Source: Pelagibacteraceae bacterium
GTDB taxonomy: Bacteria; Pseudomonadota; Alphaproteobacteria; Pelagibacterales; Pelagibacteraceae
Length of the DNA: 61,546 nucleotides
Reading direction: 5' to 3'
NCBI GenBank assembly: GCA_008638205.1
Contig: VTPO01000008.1
Location: forward strand, 1 to 61,546
Under the pieces are notes generated by a model. It worked only from the letters and a program-made list of their open reading frames with translations. It did not search any database and was not told the origin of the DNA. The position numbers and the translations under genes are program-made. Positions 51,512-59,767 of this stretch are shown in pieces (position 1 is the stretch's first letter; each line of letters begins with the position of its first letter).

Positions 51512-52255
51512 TTAAAAAATTTTATGCCCCATTCTCAGAGCGACAAACAATACTAGAATAGCTGTTAGTACCGCTAATCCTTTGGAGGGTAGAATTTTTA
51601 GATTTAAATAATTTCCAATTTGACCACCAATCACAACAGATAGAATTAAAAACCAATAATCTACAATTTCTATCCTTAAATAGTCTTTTTGTAATTGTGC
51701 AATAAGCCCTGAAACAGAGTTAATCAAAATAAAGATAGAAGCGGTAGTTGCGATATCACGAGGTTTCCCTGCCTGAAGTAAAAAAAGTATTGGGCTTAAA
51801 AAAATTCCTCCACCTATACCAACTACTCCAGATATAAACCCTAAAACAGAACCTATACTAACAGAAATATACAAAGGTATTTTTTTATAAGATTTTTTTT
51901 CAGACCCGAAAAATTTAAAATTAAACAATAGTAAAATCCCAGCGCTCAATAAAACAGCAAATAGAATAATTTCAAAAATATTTTTATCTATCACAAGTGA
52001 CCCCCCCCAATAGGCAAAAGGGATAGAGCCAATTAAATAAGGTATGAGCAAACTTTTATTAAAATGACCGTTACGTATGTAATTAAAAGAATTTCCAGAA
52101 ACCACAGCTATATTGCAGGCAAGAGCAAGAATAGGAAAAATAGTATAGGGGGTGTTCCATAACAATAACAATGCCAGATAGGTTGATCCGCCTCCAAAAC
52201 CTACACTAGAATAAAGAGTGGCAGTTAGTAAAAATAAAACAGAAAGAAAAATCAT
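51512..52255 (-). CDS. TauE/SafE family sulfite/organosulfonate permease
   Basis: Membrane protein of 247 residues with about eight helices in two halves. YSSVGFGGGSTYLALLLLW at the N-terminus and GFISGVVGIGGGIFLSPIL in the middle are the repeat motifs of TauE/SafE transporters, thought to export sulfite or C2 sulfonates. It is 46 bases ahead of moaA on the same strand, so it may lead the moa transcript. The real substrate is unknown. Confidence 0.88.
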   Translation of the reverse strand: MIFLSVLFLLTATLYSSVGFGGGSTYLALLLLWNTPYTIFPILALACNIAVVSGNSFNYIRNGHFNKSLLIPYLIGSIPFAYWGGSLVIDKNIFEIILFAVLLSAGILLLFNFKFFGSEKKSYKKIPLYISVSIGSVLGFISGVVGIGGGIFLSPILFLLQAGKPRDIATTASIFILINSVSGLIAQLQKDYLRIEIVDYWFLILSVVIGGQIGNYLNLKILPSKGLAVLTAILVLFVALRMGHKIF

Positions 52256-52340
52256 AAATAACGTAAATAGATTATTGAGAATTGTTAATAGGCCAATGAA
52301 TTAATTTATTAATAAGAAAGAGAGTTATAATCAATTAATT

Positions 52341-52380
52341 AAAACAAAGTATTAGGTATATTTCTTTGAATCTTTGTTTT
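52341..52380. promoter_or_regulatory. inverted repeat AAAACAAAG/CTTTGTTTT in the divergent region
   Basis: A perfect nine-base inverted repeat at 52341-52349 and 52372-52380 with a 22-base spacer lies in the 258-base divergent region, 86-125 bases upstream of the TauE/SafE start. It shares the ACAAA/TTTGT half-sites with the tighter palindrome next to the IclR gene, so both may bind the same regulator. The only other content I see in this gap is A/T-rich promoter-like sequence. Confidence 0.4.
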
Positions 52381-52479
52381 TAAATTTATACGGATCTTGC
52401 ATATTTTTTTTTTAATCATGTGATCATATTGAGAATAAGCTAATACACAAGTTTAGTATTAATAAACTTCAATTTATTA

Positions 52480-52507
52480 TTGACAAATATTCTTTGTCGA
52501 CTAACTT
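52480..52507 (+). promoter_or_regulatory. candidate promoter of the IclR-led operon
   Basis: A consensus -35 TTGACA at 52480-52485 is followed after 16 bases by a -10-like TAACTT at 52502-52507. Transcription from it would start close to the ATG at 52514, so the message could be leaderless; only a weak ribosome site is present. A palindrome overlaps it. Confidence 0.42.
52482..52498. promoter_or_regulatory. palindrome GACAAA-N5-TTTGTC, probable operator
   Basis: Perfect six-base arms around TATTC overlap the end of the -35 element and the spacer of the candidate promoter, and end 15 bases before the iclR start. IclR-family regulators bind short palindromes of this size and usually repress their own gene, so this is the best candidate for the autoregulatory site of the downstream operon. 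Confidence 0.5.
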
Positions 52508-52513
52508 GCGGTC

Positions 52514-53317
52514 ATGTCAGTAAAATCTATTGAAAAAACTTTATCTACTTTGGATTTTTTTATTAGCAACATGAAACCAGGTGGTTTGGCTCTTAAGGAT
52601 GTATGTGCTAGCCTTGGATTTAAAAAATCTGCAGCCCATCACATGTTAGCTACAGTCTGCCAAAAAGGTTACCTTTATCAAGATCTTAAAACTAAAAAAT
52701 ATTTAATTGGCTCTAAAATTAAAAAAATGAGCAAATTAGCAATATTAGATGACACTGGTTTTTCAGATTTTGCGTTTGACCAGATCAAAAAAGTGAATGA
52801 CGAAACAGGAGAAGCGGTTCATTTAGCAGGTTTTGAGGGTACACGACTGATTACCCTAACCATGCTAGAATCTAAGCATCCGGTTAGAGTGGATCATGGC
52901 TTTTTAAACAAAGACCACGCATTCCATGCCACAGCCTCTGGAAAGGCAATCCTTGCACATATGAATTTAGCTAATCAAGAAAAAATACTAAAAAAAAATA
53001 GAGTAAAGTTTACGGAGTTTACCATTACAGATAAAGTTACTTTGTTAAAAGAGCTGAATGCTATTAAAAAAAATGGCTATGCCATTGATGATGAGGAATT
53101 TCAAGAAGGTGTCTATTGTGTTGGTTGCCCAGTTTTTGATCAGTACCATGAACCAGTTGCCTCTGTTAGCTGCTCTTCTCCTAAATACAAAATAATTAGA
53201 GACAAAAAATATTTAGATAAAATTAAAAGTTTTACACAGCAAGCAGCTATTGAAATTAGCAAATACTACAAACCAAAAAAAACAATAAAAAAAGGAGAGA
53301 GAAAATATGCCGCCTAA
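52514..53317 (+). CDS. IclR family transcriptional regulator
   Basis: Regulator of 267 residues. Residues 5-65 are the winged helix (LDFFISNMKPGGLALKDVCASLGF, recognition helix KKSAAHHMLATVCQKGY). Residues 75-250 are the effector domain, with GEAVHLAGFEG, HAFHATASGKAIL and DDEEFQEGVYCVGCPVFD, typical of IclR. It leads an operon of dehydrogenase and transporter genes and probably senses their substrate. Its 3' end overlaps the alcohol dehydrogenase gene by eleven bases. Confidence 0.92.
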   Translation: MSVKSIEKTLSTLDFFISNMKPGGLALKDVCASLGFKKSAAHHMLATVCQKGYLYQDLKTKKYLIGSKIKKMSKLAILDDTGFSDFAFDQIKKVNDETGEAVHLAGFEGTRLITLTMLESKHPVRVDHGFLNKDHAFHATASGKAILAHMNLANQEKILKKNRVKFTEFTITDKVTLLKELNAIKKNGYAIDDEEFQEGVYCVGCPVFDQYHEPVASVSCSSPKYKIIRDKKYLDKIKSFTQQAAIEISKYYKPKKTIKKGERKYAA

Positions 53318-54443
53318 AGACAATAATACAATGATGGGACATAATCAGTTTGACATTCCAAAAGAAATGGGAGCTTGGGTTTTGAATGATCCTGATCACA
53401 TTGAAATTAAAAAGAAACCAGTTCCAGAACCAAAAGACGATGAGGTTTTGTTAAAAATTGATGCAGTTGCTATTTGCGCTACAGATTTAGAAATTATAAG
53501 TCACGGTAAACCAGCGCAAATCGAAGGCCAAGCGCCATTTAATAAAAATTACTCACCAGGGCACGAAGCTATGGGAAGAGTAGTTAAGTTAGGTGCAGCA
53601 GTTGACGATTTTAAAATTGGACAGAGAGTTGCTGTTGAGATTCATGCTGGATGTAGCAGATGTGAAATGTGCGTTAAAGGTTGGTATACTTCATGCTTAA
53701 ATTATGGGTTTGCTTCTAAGGGACACAAGGCAAACGGTTTTACAACAGACGGTGCATTTGCAGAATACATGACCAACAGAACTAGAACTTTAGTTAAAGT
53801 TCCAGATGACATGTCTGATGAAGAAGCCACTTTAGCAGTTACAGCTGGAACAAGTATGTATACCCTAGATGTTATGGGTGGCTTGTTTGCAGGACAAACT
53901 GTGGTTGTTATGGGACCTGGACCAATTGGTCTTTGTGCTGTGGGCGTAGCAAATGCTCTTGGTGCAGAAGTTATTTTAACAGGTACTAGAGATAACAGGT
54001 TAGAGATTGGAAAAAAACTTGGAGCGTCCCATGTTATCAATGTTAAAAATGATGACGCAGTTAAAGTGGTAAAAGAACTTACGGAAGGAATCGGAGCTCA
54101 CTATGTTCTTGATTGCTCAGGTGCTCCGAACGCGGTTAACGACGCTTCTTCTATGATTAGAAGAGGGGGAAAGATCGGGTTAGCAGCTTTTCCATCTAAA
54201 CCAGTAGAAGTAGATATTGCTAATTTAGTTAGAAATAACGCATATATTTACGCGACTAGAGGCGAGGGAAAATCAGCTTGTCATAGAGCTATGGGTTTAA
54301 TGGCGAAAAAACGATTTGATGCAAAATTAATTCATACTCACACGTTTGCTATGAAAGATCTGCAAACAGGTCTAAAATACACAAGAGAAAGAATTGAAGA
54401 CGCAATCAAAGTAGTTGTCAGAAATGACGATCGCTTAATTTAA
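53307..54443 (+). CDS. zinc-dependent alcohol dehydrogenase (MDR family)
   Basis: Medium-chain dehydrogenase of 378 residues. Catalytic zinc ligands are Cys57 (AICATD) and His86-Glu87 (GHEAMG); the structural zinc site is Cys116, Cys119, Cys122 and Cys130. The nucleotide fold GPGPIG is at 203-208. It would oxidise an alcohol or polyol with NAD(P). A strong AGGAG (53293-53297) precedes ATG 53307, inside the iclR end. Substrate unknown; context suggests the first oxidation of the imported compound or of an intermediate. Confidence 0.92.
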   Translation: MPPKDNNTMMGHNQFDIPKEMGAWVLNDPDHIEIKKKPVPEPKDDEVLLKIDAVAICATDLEIISHGKPAQIEGQAPFNKNYSPGHEAMGRVVKLGAAVDDFKIGQRVAVEIHAGCSRCEMCVKGWYTSCLNYGFASKGHKANGFTTDGAFAEYMTNRTRTLVKVPDDMSDEEATLAVTAGTSMYTLDVMGGLFAGQTVVVMGPGPIGLCAVGVANALGAEVILTGTRDNRLEIGKKLGASHVINVKNDDAVKVVKELTEGIGAHYVLDCSGAPNAVNDASSMIRRGGKIGLAAFPSKPVEVDIANLVRNNAYIYATRGEGKSACHRAMGLMAKKRFDAKLIHTHTFAMKDLQTGLKYTRERIEDAIKVVVRNDDRLI

Positions 54444-54454
54444 TAAATAAAATT

Positions 54455-55387
54455 ATGCTTCGATACGATAATTATTTTATCCCAAAAAGTTTAGATGAGT
54501 ATTTTAACCTACTCACGGAGGTAAAAGATTATCGTATTGTTGCAGGTTGTACCGATGTTTTACCTTGGGCTAGAGAAGGTAGAGCCGGCAATGTCTTTAT
54601 TAAAAATATTATCGATATTACCAACATTAAAGAATTAAATATTTTTGAAATCCACAAAGATAAAATAAAAATTAGTGCGACCACTACTTTTCAAAAATTA
54701 TTTATAGATCCTCAAATAAGAAAAGATATTAAAATTTTACCTCAAGTGTCTGTTTGGTTTGCGGATGACCAAATAAGGGAACAAGCTACCATTGGAGGAA
54801 ATATTGTTAATGCATCACCTGCAGGGGACGGAAGTCCTGCTTTTTTAACCTTGAATGCTCAAGCAATTATTATGGGTAGAAAGGGCAAAGATATTTACGA
54901 AAGAAAAATTAGTTTAGACAAATTTATTTTAGGAAGAAACAAAGTTGATTTGCAGGGTAATGAAATTTTAGCTGCATTAGAAATGGACAATACAAAAGGT
55001 TATGGGGCTAGTTTTGAAAAGGTTGGGCATAGAAGGTCGTTAGTTATTTCTACAGTTTGCGTAAGTTGTGTCGCAAGAACAGATAGTTCTGGAAAATTAT
55101 TCGATGATGTTCGTATTGCGGTAGCTGGGGTAAGAGAAATACCTTGTCGATTAGAAAAAACAGAAAAATTTCTACAGGGAAAAGAAATTAATGAGCAAAA
55201 TATTTTACAAGCTTCAGTCCTCGACTTAGATGTTATTAATGCAAGAAGCAGACTAGAATATAGAAAAGAAGTTTTGCAAAACTTTATTATTAGAGCAATT
55301 ATTAAATCAGTCTCAGAAAAAATTATCATAAAAGAAAATTATTTCGAAAAAACTAAAATACAAAAACTTGAGGAGGTTCATGCATAA
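54455..55387 (+). CDS. xanthine dehydrogenase family FAD-binding subunit (CoxM-like)
   Basis: FAD subunit of 310 residues. N-terminal FIPKSLDEYFNLL and RIVAGCTDVLPWAREG form the first FAD lobe; the ATIGGNIVNASPAGD motif near residue 112 is the family FAD-binding signature, followed by YGASFEKVGHRRSL and the C-terminal CO dehydrogenase flavoprotein-like domain. It passes electrons from the [2Fe-2S] clusters of the next gene product to NAD or another acceptor. It overlaps the next gene by eight bases. Confidence 0.92.
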   Translation: MLRYDNYFIPKSLDEYFNLLTEVKDYRIVAGCTDVLPWAREGRAGNVFIKNIIDITNIKELNIFEIHKDKIKISATTTFQKLFIDPQIRKDIKILPQVSVWFADDQIREQATIGGNIVNASPAGDGSPAFLTLNAQAIIMGRKGKDIYERKISLDKFILGRNKVDLQGNEILAALEMDNTKGYGASFEKVGHRRSLVISTVCVSCVARTDSSGKLFDDVRIAVAGVREIPCRLEKTEKFLQGKEINEQNILQASVLDLDVINARSRLEYRKEVLQNFIIRAIIKSVSEKIIIKENYFEKTKIQKLEEVHA

Positions 55388-57257
55388 GTTAACAATTAAT
55401 TTAGAAGTTAATGGTCGAAAAATAAATAAAGAGGTAAATTCTCACTATCGTTTATTGGATTTTCTTAGGGAAGATCTTGATTTAACTGGCTCCAAAGAAG
55501 GTTGTGGAGCGGGTGAATGTGGAACTTGTTCAGTTTTTGTAGACGGAAAGTTAGTAAAGAGTTGTTTGATGCCAGTTGCTAAAGCTTCAGGGAAAAAGAT
55601 AGAAACCGTAGAACACCAAGGTACTCCAGATAATCTATCCACTTTGCAAAAAGCATTTTTTCTAACAGGTGCCAGTCAGTGTGGCTTTTGTATTCCTGGT
55701 ATGGTTATGGCTGCCACTTCCACTTTGAGAAACAATCCAAAAGCAGACATTGAAGAAATTAAAGAAGAAATGGGTGGAAATATTTGTAGATGTACTGGAT
55801 ACCAGAAAATTTTTGATGCCGTAGAATTGGCTAGAGATGTCATTTCAGGAAAATTAGATCCCAAAGCTCTTGAGGAATATTCAAAGCCGGAAGCATCTTA
55901 TTTAGGTGCAAATGTTAAAAGAATTGATGCTCCTGGAAAAGTTACTGGAAGATTAAAATATGCTGCTGATATGAAAATGCCAAATATGCTTCATATGCAA
56001 GTTTTTAGAAGTTCTAGACCTCATGCTAAAATAAAAAAACTGGATCTTAGCAAAGCAAAAGCCGTGAGTGGAGTAGAAGCAATTGTTACTTGTGATGATG
56101 TTCCAGGAATAGATAACTTTGGAGTATTCATTGAAGATCAACCAGTACTCGCAAAAGAAAGAGTAAGGTACGTTGGTGAGGCAATTGCAGCAGTGGCAGC
56201 AGATACGTTGGAAGCTGCAAAAGAAGCGGTAAGTAAAATTGAAATTGAGTATGAAGATCTTCCAGCGCTATATGATCCTGAAGAAGCTTTAAAAGATGAA
56301 ATTTTAATTCATGAACACTATAAAACCAATTTAGTAAAACATATTCCTATTAGAAAAGGAAATGTTGAAGAGGGTTTTGCAAAAGCAGATTTAATTGTAG
56401 AAGAAAAATTTGCTACACAGCCTGTTGAGCATGCTTATTTAGAACCTATGGCTGGATTGAGTTACGTAGATTCAGACGGAACATTGGTTATTGTTTCTCC
56501 AAGTCAAAACATTACTCATCATAGACACATGATGTCAAAAATTATGGACCTTCCCATTAATAAAGTAAGATTTATTATGTCTCCAGTTGGAGGAGGCTTT
56601 GGTGGAAAAGAGGATATGATTTATCAAGGTATGTTAGCATTGTGTGCAATGAAAACTAGATTGCCAGTACGTTATGTCATGACTAGAGAAGAAGATATTA
56701 CCTCCACTGCAAAAAGACATCCAAGTAGAACCAATTACAAAATTGGAATCACAAAAGATGGAAAAATAACAGCAGTTCAAATTAAAATGCTTGCAGATGG
56801 TGGTGCTTATGGATGTTCTACAGAAGGGGTTATGAGAAAAGCTGCTATTTTAGGAGCAGGTCCCTACAAGATAGATAATTTGCAAATGGACACATTTGGA
56901 GTTTACACCAACAACACTCCCAGTGGTGCTTTTAGAAGTTTTGGTGCTCTGCAAACTGAATTTGCAACAGAATCTATTTTGGATATTTGTGCTGAAAAAT
57001 TAAACATGGATCCTTTTGAACTGAGAAGAAAAAATATGTTTGTTGCGGGTGATTTAACTCATACAAAACAAGAATTAAATTCAGCAAGTATAGGAACTGT
57101 TTTAAATGAGCTAGAAAGTTTAGCGAGTTGGGAAAAAGGAACCCCTAACTCTAGAGGAGCTAGTAGAAAAGATTTAAACGGTAAAGATAATAGAGATTCT
57201 TGTTTTTTAGGTGCTAGATTAAATGAAAAACCAGAAGCTAGCGGGGGAGTTAAATAA
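55380..57257 (+). CDS. fused [2Fe-2S] subunit and N-terminal half of Moco subunit (xanthine dehydrogenase family)
   Basis: Unusual 625-residue fusion. Residues 1-155 are a complete CoxS-type subunit: plant-type cluster Cys42, Cys47, Cys50 and Cys62, and the four-helix cluster Cys101, Cys104, Cys136 and Cys138. A linker (about 156-172) leads into the alpha/beta hammerhead domain (175-290) and the first Moco-binding domain (310-555), with GGGFGGK at 404-410 and SGAFRSFGALQ at 515-525. The FRSFG form, lacking the CoxL AYRCSFR loop, indicates a hydroxylase of the xanthine dehydrogenase branch, not CO dehydrogenase. The chain stops exactly where the second Moco domain should begin; that is the next gene. 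ATG 55380 follows AGGAGG; an upstream TTG is less likely. Confidence 0.92.
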   Translation: MHKLTINLEVNGRKINKEVNSHYRLLDFLREDLDLTGSKEGCGAGECGTCSVFVDGKLVKSCLMPVAKASGKKIETVEHQGTPDNLSTLQKAFFLTGASQCGFCIPGMVMAATSTLRNNPKADIEEIKEEMGGNICRCTGYQKIFDAVELARDVISGKLDPKALEEYSKPEASYLGANVKRIDAPGKVTGRLKYAADMKMPNMLHMQVFRSSRPHAKIKKLDLSKAKAVSGVEAIVTCDDVPGIDNFGVFIEDQPVLAKERVRYVGEAIAAVAADTLEAAKEAVSKIEIEYEDLPALYDPEEALKDEILIHEHYKTNLVKHIPIRKGNVEEGFAKADLIVEEKFATQPVEHAYLEPMAGLSYVDSDGTLVIVSPSQNITHHRHMMSKIMDLPINKVRFIMSPVGGGFGGKEDMIYQGMLALCAMKTRLPVRYVMTREEDITSTAKRHPSRTNYKIGITKDGKITAVQIKMLADGGAYGCSTEGVMRKAAILGAGPYKIDNLQMDTFGVYTNNTPSGAFRSFGALQTEFATESILDICAEKLNMDPFELRRKNMFVAGDLTHTKQELNSASIGTVLNELESLASWEKGTPNSRGASRKDLNGKDNRDSCFLGARLNEKPEASGGVK

Positions 57258-58276
57258 TGAGTCTAACTAAAAAAAGAGGAAGAGGAATGGCCGCTTCCTG
57301 GTATGGAATTTCAAGAACTGCTGCAATGGATCAGGCTGGAGCTTGGGCCGAAATAGATGATGGGGGTACAGCAAAAGTGGTTACTGGTGTTACCGAAATT
57401 GGAGAAGGAATACTAACGGTTCTAGCCCAAGTGGCTGCAGAGGAATTGGGCGTCAAACCAGAGTTGGTACACATTGGAGATAACGATACTTCTAGAAGTC
57501 CAGAAGCAGCGCATGCAGGAGCTACCAGGCAAACATATATGATTGGTAACGCTGTGGCTATGGCTTGCAGAGATTCAAAAGACAAGTTGTTTAATGAAAT
57601 TGCAAAAGAATGGAATGTAGAAAAAGAAACATTGCAAGCTCATGATGGAGAAATCTGGGCTAATGGTACTAATTATAAAATGCCAATGTCAGAAGCTATT
57701 CATATTTGTAAAAAAAAATATGGAGTTATTCCGGTTGGAAGTGGAAATTACACATCTCATAACACCCCTTTAGATCCTGTCGATGGTTCTGGAAGTCCAT
57801 GGCAAGCATATGTGTTTGGTGGGCAAGTTGCGGAAGTAGAAGTTGATACAGCTACAGGAGAAGTTCAAATATTAGGAATCTGGGCATGTCATGATGTGGG
57901 AAAAGCAATTAATCCAAAAGGTATTGAAGGTCAGATTGAAGGTGGCGTAGTTCAGGCGGTAGGCCAAGCTCTTATGGAAGACTATCAGCAAGTAGAAGGT
58001 CACACTACCACAGGAAGTTTTGCAAAATATATTTTACCGACATCATTAGATGTTCCAAAAGTTACAACCAAAATTGTTGAAGATCTAGATCCATTAAGTC
58101 CACTTGGTGCTAAAGGTATAGGAGAACCAGCGATGGTTCCTACATGCCCAGCTATTATGAATGCTATTTATGATGCTGTTGGTGTTAGGATTCAATCTTT
58201 GCCGGCTACGCCTGAAAAAATCTTGAGGGCTCTGGATGAAAAAAAACGTAAGTCAAATGGAATGGCTATTAACTAG
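57257..58276 (+). CDS. C-terminal half of the Moco subunit (xanthine dehydrogenase family)
   Basis: Second Moco-binding domain as a separate protein of 339 residues. It begins RGRGMAASWYG, the normal start of this domain, and has GVTEIGEGILTVLAQVAAEELG, GDNDTSRSPEAAHAGATRQTY and AKGIGEPAM with the catalytic Glu of the family. The gene overlaps the preceding stop by one base (TAATG) and has its own GGGGGAG ribosome site seven bases before ATG, so the division is real and not a frameshift artefact. The two proteins must assemble to build one Moco site. Confidence 0.92.
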   Translation: MSLTKKRGRGMAASWYGISRTAAMDQAGAWAEIDDGGTAKVVTGVTEIGEGILTVLAQVAAEELGVKPELVHIGDNDTSRSPEAAHAGATRQTYMIGNAVAMACRDSKDKLFNEIAKEWNVEKETLQAHDGEIWANGTNYKMPMSEAIHICKKKYGVIPVGSGNYTSHNTPLDPVDGSGSPWQAYVFGGQVAEVEVDTATGEVQILGIWACHDVGKAINPKGIEGQIEGGVVQAVGQALMEDYQQVEGHTTTGSFAKYILPTSLDVPKVTTKIVEDLDPLSPLGAKGIGEPAMVPTCPAIMNAIYDAVGVRIQSLPATPEKILRALDEKKRKSNGMAIN

Positions 58277-58312
58277 CTTTTTCAAAACTAAACTAACGAA
58301 GGGGAGAATAAA

Positions 58313-59266
58313 ATGAAAATAGTAAAAAAAATAAGCTCGATACTAGTGGCTATGTCACTATTATTGGGATCTAATTCTTTTGCTGCTGATAAGTTCCCAT
58401 CTAAATATGTCGAAATGACAGTATTATTTGGTGGAACGGCTAAAAGTGTTGGCCAATTAGTTGCTAAAGGACTTGAGAAAAATCTGGGAGCAACGGTTGT
58501 TCCAGTATCAAGACCAGGTGGTGGAGGTGCTGTAGGATACAAATATATTCAGTCTAGACCTGCATCTGGATATGATATTGTTTGGAACTCAAACTCTGTG
58601 AGTACAACTTTCCATGGTGGAAAAGTTCCTTTTAATTTCAAAACTTTTGCACCTATTGCTGCTATGAGTATTGAAGTTCCAGTTTTGGCAGTTAAAGCTG
58701 GTTCTTTTAAAGACATTAATGAGCTAGCGGCTTATGCTAAAAAAAATCCTGGCAAGCTTAAAGTTGGTATTAGTGGAAAGGGTGCTTTTACTCACTTAAC
58801 TTCTGCAATTATCTTTGATGCGTTAGGTGTCAAAGTTAATTATATTTCCTACGGAAAAGGAAAAGCTCCTACTGAATTATTAGCAGGAAGAATTGATGCT
58901 GCAGTTCAGTGGCCAGGACAATTCAGATCATTTGATAAAGCTGGTCAATTAAAAATGTTAGCCGCAACAAGTCCAAAGAGAATTGCATCTGACCCAGGGG
59001 TTCCAACAATGCAAGAGCTTGGATATAAAAAAGTTGATGTAACGATGTGGAGAGGATTAGCTGCAAAAAAAGGTACTCCAAAAGATCATATAAAAGCGAT
59101 CGAAGCTGCTGCTAAAACATATGCATCGAGTCCAGAATTTATCGCTGCTTCTAAAAAAATTGGTTTTGAAATCAATTATTTAGATTCAAAAGCATTTGGT
59201 AAAAAAATTGCTGCAGATGATAAAAAAATTGGACAACTAATGAAAAATCTTGGTTTAAAAAAGTAA
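58313..59266 (+). CDS. tctC: tripartite tricarboxylate transporter substrate-binding protein (TctC/Bug)
   Basis: Periplasmic binding protein of 317 residues. A signal peptide ends near residue 24 (SNSFAA). YVEMTVLFGGTAKSVGQLVAKGLEK, VPVSRPGGGGAVGYKYI, VNYISYGKGKAPTELLAGRIDA and MWRGLAAKKGTP are the Bug-family pattern. These proteins bind carboxylated or otherwise polar organic acids. A strong AAGGGGAG ribosome site precedes the start. Its expression with the dehydrogenase genes suggests that it brings in their substrate. Confidence 0.93.
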   Translation: MKIVKKISSILVAMSLLLGSNSFAADKFPSKYVEMTVLFGGTAKSVGQLVAKGLEKNLGATVVPVSRPGGGGAVGYKYIQSRPASGYDIVWNSNSVSTTFHGGKVPFNFKTFAPIAAMSIEVPVLAVKAGSFKDINELAAYAKKNPGKLKVGISGKGAFTHLTSAIIFDALGVKVNYISYGKGKAPTELLAGRIDAAVQWPGQFRSFDKAGQLKMLAATSPKRIASDPGVPTMQELGYKKVDVTMWRGLAAKKGTPKDHIKAIEAAAKTYASSPEFIAASKKIGFEINYLDSKAFGKKIAADDKKIGQLMKNLGLKK

Positions 59267-59287
59267 ATATTAAAACAGGATTGGTTC

Positions 59288-59767
59288 ATGATTAGAAAAA
59301 GCAAGTTTTATTTAGCTTTAGGGTTAGGTGTGCTTGCTTTTTCAATCACGTGGATTTTTTTAGTTTTTTTTCAAATTGAAGGAAATATAGGATCTCCTGG
59401 AAATACACCAAGATCCATCCCTTTTTTTCTTGGTTGCTGCATGTTTCTTCTAGGGGTTATTTTTATTTATCAATATTATTTAGGCTATCGACCAAAAAGC
59501 TCTATTGAGGGAATAAAAAAAAATGAAATTAAAAATATAGCAATTTGTATTTTCTTTTTTGTTTTATATTCATTTACTTTAGAATGGTTTGGTTTTTTAA
59601 TTTCTACACCTGTGATTATTTTTTTAATCACACGATTTTTGCTCCAAGAAAAAAGTTGGAAAATTAATATCCTTTTTCCAATTTTGATGACGGCTTCTAT
59701 TTACTTTATATTTATTACACTGCTGAACTCTGCTTTACCTAGAGGAACTATTATAGAATTGTTATGA
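59288..59767 (+). CDS. tctB: tripartite tricarboxylate transporter small membrane subunit (TctB)
   Basis: Membrane protein of 159 residues with four hydrophobic helices (around 7-28, 45-63, 84-102, 104-145), standard for TctB despite low sequence conservation. The G-N-T-P-R-S-I-P motif after helix 1 is typical of the family. It is coupled to the next gene by an ATGA overlap. Confidence 0.88.
   Translation: MIRKSKFYLALGLGVLAFSITWIFLVFFQIEGNIGSPGNTPRSIPFFLGCCMFLLGVIFIYQYYLGYRPKSSIEGIKKNEIKNIAICIFFFVLYSFTLEWFGFLISTPVIIFLITRFLLQEKSWKINILFPILMTASIYFIFITLLNSALPRGTIIELL

Noticed and set aside
57240-57260. Split of the Moco subunit as a sequencing error or decay
   Set aside because: The stop and next start overlap in TAATG, the second gene has its own strong ribosome site, and both parts end cleanly at domain borders. 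I treat it as a true split but list a check.
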